A DNA stretch of 64,000 bases from Pseudomonas fluorescens (GTDB taxonomy: Bacteria; Pseudomonadota; Gammaproteobacteria; Pseudomonadales; Pseudomonadaceae). The stretch covers positions 1,675,001-1,739,000 of the forward strand of contig NZ_CP015637.1 in NCBI RefSeq assembly GCF_001708445.1. The letters are read 5' to 3'. Positions 58,561 to 64,000 of this stretch are shown here, one piece after another (the first letter of the stretch is position 1; every line of letters starts with the position of its first letter). The position numbers were made by a program, and so were the translations under genes. Under the pieces are notes generated by a model. That model worked only from the letters and a program-made list of their open reading frames with translations, was not told the DNA's origin and did not search any database.

Positions 58561-59493
58561 TCAGCCAGCCTTGAGGGCTGTGTGCGGCGTCGAGCACGCC
58601 TCATCCAGGAACTTCACCACCGTGCCCATGCACGCCTGGCGCTCTTCCACATGGGGCATGTGGCTGGAGTCTTCAAACAGTGCCCAGCGCACATCCGCGA
58701 TTTCGTCCAGGAACGGCTTGACCACCAGCGGCGTCGCCTCGTCATGCCGGCCGGAAATCACCAGGGTCGGCACCTTGATCGCCGACAGGCGGCCGATCAC
58801 GTTCCAGTCCTTCAGGCTGCCAATCACGTGGAACTCGGTAGGGCCGCTCATGGCGTGGTACACCGTCGGGTCGGCATCGACCGCGGCGAAGGTGCGGGCT
58901 ACCTCTTCAGGCCAGGGGTTGACCCGGCACACGTGCTGGTCATAGAAAATCCGCGAGGCGGCGAGGTATTCCGGGTCTTGGTAGGTGCCGGCGGCTTCAT
59001 GCTTGAGCAGGGTTTCATGCACGCCTTCGGGCAGCAGTTTGCGCAGGCGGTTGGCTTCGCTGACCCAGGTGCGCATGCAGGTGGGCGAGTTGGCCGGGAT
59101 GAAGGCGCGCAGGCCCTTGGGTTGCAGGATCGCATGCTCACTGCCGAGCATGCCGCCCCAGGATTGCCCGAGGATCGCGTAGTCATCGCTGATTTGCAGG
59201 TGGTCCAGCAGGTTGTTCAGCTCATCGAGGAACAGGCTGACGGTCCAGAAGGAGGGGTCTTTGTCGGGCAAGTGGGTGGAGCGCCCATTGCCCAGTTGAT
59301 CGTAGTGGATCACGGCATGACCGCTGGCGGCGACGTCCTTGAAGGCGTCGACGTAGTCATGGGTGCAGCCGGGGCCCCCATGGATGATCACCAACGGTGT
59401 GCGGCCGGTGGTCAGGTCGCCAGTGATGCGGTACCAGGTCTGGTAAGCGCCAAAGGCCGCATACCCTTCGCGGATTTTTTCGATGAATTCCAT
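58561..59493 (-). CDS. Proline iminopeptidase-family alpha/beta hydrolase (AapA-like)
   Basis: A 310-aa S33-type hydrolase: [14 protein letters not shown] oxyanion motif, nucleophile Ser in GQSWGGMLG, and C-terminal Asp/His in [10 protein letters not shown] and SSHMPHVEE. It is cytoplasmic (no signal peptide). ATG 59493 starts the conserved region. It is transcribed away from the LuxR-family gene with its own lux-box-like site in front. In the PipR system of Pseudomonas GM79 a peptidase gene called aapA holds an equivalent place (from memory). Confidence 0.9.
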   Translation of the reverse strand: MEFIEKIREGYAAFGAYQTWYRITGDLTTGRTPLVIIHGGPGCTHDYVDAFKDVAASGHAVIHYDQLGNGRSTHLPDKDPSFWTVSLFLDELNNLLDHLQISDDYAILGQSWGGMLGSEHAILQPKGLRAFIPANSPTCMRTWVSEANRLRKLLPEGVHETLLKHEAAGTYQDPEYLAASRIFYDQHVCRVNPWPEEVARTFAAVDADPTVYHAMSGPTEFHVIGSLKDWNVIGRLSAIKVPTLVISGRHDEATPLVVKPFLDEIADVRWALFEDSSHMPHVEERQACMGTVVKFLDEACSTPHTALKAG

Positions 59494-59554
59494 TTCGTAC
59501 CCTGCTCTGAAAAAAAGGATCAGGGACACGATAATCGGCACGCGATGTTTAGGT

Positions 59555-59574
59555 AACTAGCAAAACAGCTAGGT
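59555..59574 (-). promoter_or_regulatory. lux-box-like site in front of the 58561 peptidase gene
   Basis: AACT-N12-AGGT fits NNCT-N12-AGNN, 62 bp upstream of ATG 59493. It shares CTAGGT with the site at 60432 and lies just downstream of the regulator's own stop. Confidence 0.7.
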
Positions 59575-59586
59575 TTTGCCGAAGGT

Positions 59587-60372
59587 TCAGTCTTCCAGCA
59601 AGCGATAGTGGGTTGCGCGAACCACTGCCTGGACCCGGTTCTTTGCCCCTAATTTGTGCATCGCCGACGCCAGGTGCAGGGTGACCACTGCCAGGGAACG
59701 GCTCAATTGGGTGGCGATTTCGGCGGCGGTCAGGCCATCGGCGGCCCATTTCAGGCACTCGCGCTCACGTTTGGTCAGGCGAATATGCGGGTAGGCACGT
59801 AGCTCCTTGCTGAATAATGGGTAGGCCGCTTCCTGCAAGGCATGGGTAATCAGGGCGAAATCCGACAGAGTCTGCTGCGCATCCCGCAGCACCACGCTCG
59901 CCTTGCCGGTGCGCAGGCCGGTCAGCGAGGCAAAGCCGCCGCGGGGCAGGTGGATCGGCACGCTGACGCCGCAGGTCAGCTGGCGGTCATGCAGGTAAGA
60001 AGACACGGGCGCGTGGCAGGGGTCGATGATCTGCTGCAGGGCGGTCTGGGCTTTGGCGTCATAGGACCAGACAAACGGCGAAACCGTGCTCAAGGCCAAG
60101 TGCTGCACGGGGTCGATCTGGTAGAACCCTTCGCTGCACCACAAGGCATGCCAGTCGGGCGGGGTGTTGCGCAATTCCAGCACCGAGGGGGTGATGAGCT
60201 CGCCATTGAGGTCGATGGGCACCGGGGTGTAGTCATACACCAGCGCATCGAAGCCCAACTGCTGGGCGAGGTCGAACGTATTGTCCATCTGTTCATCCAG
60301 GCTCCTGCCCGGCATCAGACGGTTATTGAACGCAGTTAGCTTGGCCAGCATCCGTTCTGCTCCCGAATTCAT
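59587..60372 (-). CDS. pipR: PipR/OryR-type LuxR solo
   Basis: A 261-aa regulator: an autoinducer-binding domain followed by a LuxR helix-turn-helix (LTKRERECLKWAADGLTAAEIATQLSRSLAVVTLHLASAMHKLGAKNRVQAVVRA). By TraR numbering W57, D70, P71 and W85 are kept, while Tyr61 is Trp (DWHALWCSEGFYQIDPV), a mark of the plant-signal-sensing subfamily (OryR/XccR/PsoR/PipR). No luxI is nearby. Start ATG 60372 is chosen; GTG 60405 is possible. It lies between two proline-iminopeptidase-type genes and a dipeptide ABC transporter, the known PipR setting. Confidence 0.9.
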   Translation of the reverse strand: MNSGAERMLAKLTAFNNRLMPGRSLDEQMDNTFDLAQQLGFDALVYDYTPVPIDLNGELITPSVLELRNTPPDWHALWCSEGFYQIDPVQHLALSTVSPFVWSYDAKAQTALQQIIDPCHAPVSSYLHDRQLTCGVSVPIHLPRGGFASLTGLRTGKASVVLRDAQQTLSDFALITHALQEAAYPLFSKELRAYPHIRLTKRERECLKWAADGLTAAEIATQLSRSLAVVTLHLASAMHKLGAKNRVQAVVRATHYRLLED

Positions 60373-60431
60373 TTGAATCTCGACTTGCGGCAAGTAGAAT
60401 GCCACGCCCCGGCGAAGGACTGCCAGGCCAA

Positions 60432-60451
60432 ACCTATAAGAAATACTAGGT
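60432..60451 (+). promoter_or_regulatory. lux-box-like site between pipR and pipA
   Basis: ACCT-N12-AGGT is a perfect dyad at its ends, extended to AACCTA-N10-TAGGTT (60431-60452). It lies 84 bp upstream of the pipA ATG and 60 bp upstream of the pipR ATG and fits NNCT-N12-AGNN. Confidence 0.8.
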
Positions 60452-60534
60452 TATGGACACACGGCATCCTCGGTAGTGTTGGCCTGATTAACGGCCGCTA
60501 CCCGCCAGGCCGATACAACACAAGGAATGTATGC

Positions 60535-61422
60535 ATGTGGCGTGAAATTGCCCCCGACCAGCAGTACAACGTGCAAGTCGACGGCCATAACCTCGTGGCC
60601 TACAGCTTTGGTGACGGCGATGAGGTGCTGCTGTGCCTCAACGGCGGTCCTGGCCTGCCGTGTGACTACTTGCGTGACGCCCATGGCTGGCTCAAAGACC
60701 ATAACCTGCGAGTGGTTGCATTCGATCAGCTTGGCACTGGCGCTTCAGCCAGACCGACCGATGTTTCCCTGTGGGAAATCCGCCGTTATGTCGAAGAAGT
60801 CGAAACCGTGCGCCAGGCCCTGGGCCTGGGCCGTGTGCATTTGCTCGGCCATTCCTGGGGCGGCTGGCTGGCGATCGAATACGCTATCCATTACCCCGCC
60901 GCCCTGAAAAGCCTGATCCTGGAAAACACCGTCGGCGACATCCCGCACCTGTCCCAGGAACTGGAACGCCTGCGCGGCGCCCTGGGCAGCGAAACCGTGG
61001 CGATGATGCAACGCCATGAAGCCATGGGCACCCTGGACCACCCGCAGTACCAGGCGGCGATCACCTTGCTCAACTACCGTCACGTGTGTCGTCTGGACGA
61101 GTGGCCGGCACCGGTCAAGCGCTCCCTGGATGACTGGAACATGGGGCCCTACGAAACCATGCAGGGGCCGAATGAATTTCTCTATATTGGCAACCTCAAG
61201 GACTGGAACCGCATCCCCGAGATGGCCGATTTCAAGATGCCGATGCTGATCACCACCGGTCAGCATGATGAACTGACCCCGGCCTGCGCCATGCGCATGA
61301 AGCTGGCGGCTCGCCACGCCGAGCTGCATGTGTTCCCCAACAGCAGCCATATGCCCTTTTATGAAGAGCCTCACGCGTACTTCCCGGTGCTGCTGGACTT
61401 TCTTGCTCGCCATCGAGGCTGA
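60535..61422 (+). CDS. pipA: Proline iminopeptidase-family hydrolase (PipA-like)
   Basis: A 295-aa S33 hydrolase: NGGPGLPCDYLRD, nucleophile Ser in GHSWGGWLAIEYAIHYP, acid Asp in TTGQHDELTP and His in SSHMPFYEE. It resembles the hydrolase at 58561 (paralogue) but is distinct. AAGGA eight bases upstream fixes ATG 60535; the longer frame is not supported. Its promoter carries a lux-box-like site. It is followed by three transporter genes with gaps of three bases or less, so it is the first gene of an operon. The family cleaves N-terminal proline or amides from peptide-like substrates. Confidence 0.9.
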   Translation: MWREIAPDQQYNVQVDGHNLVAYSFGDGDEVLLCLNGGPGLPCDYLRDAHGWLKDHNLRVVAFDQLGTGASARPTDVSLWEIRRYVEEVETVRQALGLGRVHLLGHSWGGWLAIEYAIHYPAALKSLILENTVGDIPHLSQELERLRGALGSETVAMMQRHEAMGTLDHPQYQAAITLLNYRHVCRLDEWPAPVKRSLDDWNMGPYETMQGPNEFLYIGNLKDWNRIPEMADFKMPMLITTGQHDELTPACAMRMKLAARHAELHVFPNSSHMPFYEEPHAYFPVLLDFLARHRG

Positions 61423-61425
61423 CGA

Positions 61426-62373
61426 ATGAACCTGGCGCGCTACCGTTTTGTACTGTCCCGGCCCCTGCAATTGTTGCCGGTGCTGTTTGGCATCAGCCTG
61501 ATCACCTTTGTGCTGGTACGCTCGATTCCCGGCGACCCCGCCCGCGCGCTGCTGGGCTCGCGCAGCACCCCGGACGCCTTGCTGAAAATCCGCGCGCAGT
61601 TCGGCCTCGACCAGCCGTTGTGGCTGCAATATTTCTACTTTCTCAAAAACCTGCTCAAGGGCGACCTCGGCCAATCGCTGCTGTACAAGGTCGATGCCCT
61701 GAAGCTGATCGTCACCCGCATCGAGCCGACGTTGGTGCTGGTCCTTGGCAGCGTGGTGCTGGCGCTGTTGATCGCGATACCGCTGGCGACCTTGGCGGCG
61801 CGGCATAAAGGTGGCTGGGCCGACAACCTGATCCGCGTATTCACCACGGTCGGCCTGGGCATGCCGGCATTCTGGCTGGGCTTGATGCTGATCCTGTTGC
61901 TCAGCGTGCAATGGGGCTTGTTCCCGGTGTCGGGCTACGGCCGCACCTGGCTGGACAAGGCGCACCATATGGTCCTGCCATGCCTGACCATCGCCCTGGC
62001 GTTGTCCGCGGTGCTGGTGCGCAACCTGCGGGCGAGCATGTTGATGGAGTTGCAGGCCGACCATGTCACCGCCGCCCGCGCCCGGGGGTTGTCGGAGGCT
62101 GCGGTGTTTCGCCGGCATGTGTTGCCCAATTCCCTGGTGCCGGCGGTCAACCTGCTGGCGGTGAACATCGGTTGGTTGATCAGCGGCACGGTGGTGATCG
62201 AAAGCCTGTTCGCCATTCCCGGCATCGGCCAGTTGCTGGTCCGTGGCATCTTTACCCGCGACTACATGGTGGTGCAGGGGGTGGCCATGGTGCTGGCCTG
62301 TGCGACGGTGGTGGTCAACTTTGTGGCGGATGTCGTGACCGTCGCCCTCGACCCACGGGTGAAAATGCAATGA
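61426..62373 (+). CDS. Dipeptide-type ABC transporter permease (DppB-like)
   Basis: A 315-aa inner-membrane permease with about six TMs and the DppB/OppB signatures: LLPVLFGISLITFVLVRSIPGDPARALLG (N-terminal), the EAA loop ARARGLSEAAVFRRHVLPNSLVP, and VIESLFAIPGIGQLLVRGIFTRDY. It starts three bases after pipA. The substrate-binding protein is not in the window. Confidence 0.94.
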   Translation: MNLARYRFVLSRPLQLLPVLFGISLITFVLVRSIPGDPARALLGSRSTPDALLKIRAQFGLDQPLWLQYFYFLKNLLKGDLGQSLLYKVDALKLIVTRIEPTLVLVLGSVVLALLIAIPLATLAARHKGGWADNLIRVFTTVGLGMPAFWLGLMLILLLSVQWGLFPVSGYGRTWLDKAHHMVLPCLTIALALSAVLVRNLRASMLMELQADHVTAARARGLSEAAVFRRHVLPNSLVPAVNLLAVNIGWLISGTVVIESLFAIPGIGQLLVRGIFTRDYMVVQGVAMVLACATVVVNFVADVVTVALDPRVKMQ

Positions 62374-63227
62374 ACAGCCGCTCGTTGATTGTGCCCTGGC
62401 GCTTGCGCTTGCGGTTTGGCTTTCGCAATGGCCGGCTGACCGCCGCGTGGGGCCTGGCGATTCTGTTGGCGTGGTTTGCCTTGGCGCTGTTCGCGCCGTG
62501 GGTCGCGCCCTATGACCCGATTGCGCAGAACACGGATCTGAGCCTGCTGGGGCCAAGCCTTGCCCATCCGTTTGGCACGGACAATTATGGTCGTGACATC
62601 CTTTCGCGGGTGATCTGGGGCGCGCGCATTGACCTGCAATTGGCCATTGTCGGGGTGATTTTCCCGTTCATGATCGGCACCTTTGTCGGTGCGGTTTCCG
62701 GCTACATCGGCGGGCGTTTCGACAATTTCTGCATGCGCGTGATCGACGTGGTCCTGGCGTTCCCGTTCCTGGTATTGATGTTGGCGATCATGGCCATCCT
62801 CGGCCCGGGCTTGAAGAGTTTTTATATCGCCATGGCACTGGTGGGCTGGGTGTCGTATGCGCGGTTGATCCGCTCGCAGATCCTGGTGCTCAAGGAAAGC
62901 GACTTTGCCCTGGCGGCCAAGAGCCTGGGCTTTGGCCACGGGCGCATCCTGTTTCGGCATTTGCTGCCCAACGCCCTGTTTGGCTCGATTGTGTTTTCCA
63001 TGTCTGACGCCGTGCTGGTGCTGCTCAATGGGGCGGCGGTGAGCTACCTCGGCCTGGGTGTACAACCGCCGACCGCCGAATGGGGCACCATGGTGGCCGA
63101 AGGGCAGGCCTTTATCACCACGGCCTGGTGGCTCTGCACCTTCCCGGGCCTGGCCATCGTGACCCTGGCCATGGGCTTCAGCCTGTTGGCCGACGGTGTG
63201 GCGCAAGTGCTGGGGGATCGAACATGA
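62370..63227 (+). CDS. Dipeptide-type ABC transporter permease (DppC-like)
   Basis: A 285-aa partner permease: an N-terminal DppC_N TM region (TAAWGLAILLAWFALALFAPWVAPYDP), HPFGTDNYGRDILSRVIWGARIDL, and the EAA loop AKSLGFGHGRILFRHLLPN. ATG 62370 overlaps the TGA of the preceding permease (ATGA), showing translational coupling. Confidence 0.94.
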   Translation: MNSRSLIVPWRLRLRFGFRNGRLTAAWGLAILLAWFALALFAPWVAPYDPIAQNTDLSLLGPSLAHPFGTDNYGRDILSRVIWGARIDLQLAIVGVIFPFMIGTFVGAVSGYIGGRFDNFCMRVIDVVLAFPFLVLMLAIMAILGPGLKSFYIAMALVGWVSYARLIRSQILVLKESDFALAAKSLGFGHGRILFRHLLPNALFGSIVFSMSDAVLVLLNGAAVSYLGLGVQPPTAEWGTMVAEGQAFITTAWWLCTFPGLAIVTLAMGFSLLADGVAQVLGDRT

Positions 63228-64000
63228 GCCTGCTTCAGGTACAGGACTTGAGTGTGATCGCCCATAACGCCGGGCGTGATGTCACCCTGGTCGATCGTGT
63301 GTCCTTTGACCTGGCCGAAGGTGAAATCCTCGGCCTGGTGGGTGAAAGCGGCTCGGGCAAGACGATGGCCTGTCGCGGGCTGATGCGCTTGTTGCCGTCG
63401 CCCAACCTGCGGGTGCAAGGCGGGGCCGTGCGCCTGGCCGGTCGCGATTTGTTGCAGCTGGATGACGCCGGCATGCGCGCAGTGCGTGGCGGGCAACTGG
63501 GCATGATCTTCCAGAACCCCAGCAGCCACCTCGACCCGCTGATGCGCATTGGCGAGCAGATCGCCGAGGGGATTCGCCTGCATCAAGGTGCGTCGAAGAA
63601 AGACGCGCGCCTGCAAGCCATCGACGTGCTGCGCCAGGTGGGGATTCCCGATCCCCAGGCGCGGGTCGACAACTATCCCCATGAGTTTTCCGGCGGCATG
63701 CGCCAGCGCGCGATGATCGCCGTGGCCCTGGGCTGCAACCCGCAGGTGTTGATCGCCGATGAGCCGACCACGGCCCTCGATGTGACCGTGCAGGCGCAAA
63801 TCCTGCGCCTGTTGCTGGACCTGCGCGACCAGCGTGGCCTGTCGATCATCATGATCACCCACGACCTCGGCGTGGTGGCGCAGACCTGCGACTCCATCGC
63901 CGTGATGTACGCCGGTCGTCTGTGCGAGCATGGCAGCAAATACGACCTGCTGGCCCACCCCCGGCATCCTTACACCGCTGGGCTGATCGACTGCCAGCCT
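63224..64000 (+). CDS. Dipeptide-type ABC transporter ATPase (DppD-like, 3' end cut)
   Basis: ABC ATPase beginning [19 protein letters not shown], with Walker [12 protein letters not shown]-loop [13 protein letters not shown], signature [15 protein letters not shown], Walker [18 protein letters not shown]-switch MITHDLGVV, and the Opp/Dpp C-terminal [23 protein letters not shown]. Its ATG overlaps the preceding TGA by four bases. The frame is open at 64000, so a second ATPase and the binding protein may follow. Confidence 0.95.
   Translation, partial: MSLLQVQDLSVIAHNAGRDVTLVDRVSFDLAEGEILGLVGESGSGKTMACRGLMRLLPSPNLRVQGGAVRLAGRDLLQLDDAGMRAVRGGQLGMIFQNPSSHLDPLMRIGEQIAEGIRLHQGASKKDARLQAIDVLRQVGIPDPQARVDNYPHEFSGGMRQRAMIAVALGCNPQVLIADEPTTALDVTVQAQILRLLLDLRDQRGLSIIMITHDLGVVAQTCDSIAVMYAGRLCEHGSKYDLLAHPRHPYTAGLIDCQP

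Overview
The window is a high-GC chromosomal segment whose gene order and proteins match the Pseudomonas fluorescens group. From memory of P. aeruginosa PAO1, the first ~42 kb follows two of its syntenic blocks, about PA2798-PA2810 (rssB, PilZ, mlaA, HAD, queF, cupredoxin, copR, copS) and about PA2986-PA3020 (lolCDE, sthA, gapB, mfd, nagZ, psrA, lexA, sulA, topA, fadAB, usp, uup, slt). REP/REPIN palindromes of fluorescens-group type sit in many gene gaps. I see no rRNA, tRNA or CRISPR array.

Layout. 1-7.3 kb: a phosphatase/response regulator, a PilZ protein, phospholipid-transport MlaA, a PhnX-like HAD protein lacking its nucleophile, queF, and a copper module (periplasmic cupredoxin divergent from copRS with a CopR box between). 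7.3-10.6 kb: lolCDE, with an intrinsic terminator before the last gene. 10.6-18.3 kb: PilZ, glycerophosphodiesterase, sthA, apbE, a chalcone-isomerase-like protein, a citrate-type MFS carrier and a long GAPDH. 18.6-25.3 kb: mfd, a CsiV-like gene and a SWIM-SNF2 helicase. 25.4-28.6 kb: nagZ, psrA, lexA and sulA, with two PsrA-type operators and two SOS boxes. 29-42 kb: topA, fadBA, a universal stress protein, ABC-F uup and slt. 42-43.5 kb: an IS110-family insertion. 43.5-53.3 kb: accessory metabolism and regulators (LysR pairs, ppnN, a beta-hydroxylase, fabV, a class-III aminotransferase). 53.4-58.2 kb: a purine/nucleoside uptake group (punR/punC, a Tsx-like channel, an NCS2 permease). 58.5-64 kb: a plant-signal LuxR-solo locus of PipR type, flanked by two proline-iminopeptidase-family genes and leading into a dipeptide-type ABC transporter cut by the window end.

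The strongest system-level signal is the last block. A LuxR solo with the Y61W substitution lies between two peptidase genes, and a lux-box-like NNCT-N12-AGGT site stands in front of each peptidase gene. The second most unusual signal is a set of composite REP elements. The REP head is tandemly repeated with an exact 18-bp period on one or both arms (28.6 kb, 42.1 kb, 58.3 kb), and one REPIN is nested inside a perfect 39-bp inverted repeat (58.3 kb). Other points are an unexplained terminator with a possible small RNA upstream of fadB, and a hairpin/T-tract directly before the IS110 transposase. All identifications come from reading translated sequence and remembered family features; no database search was run.
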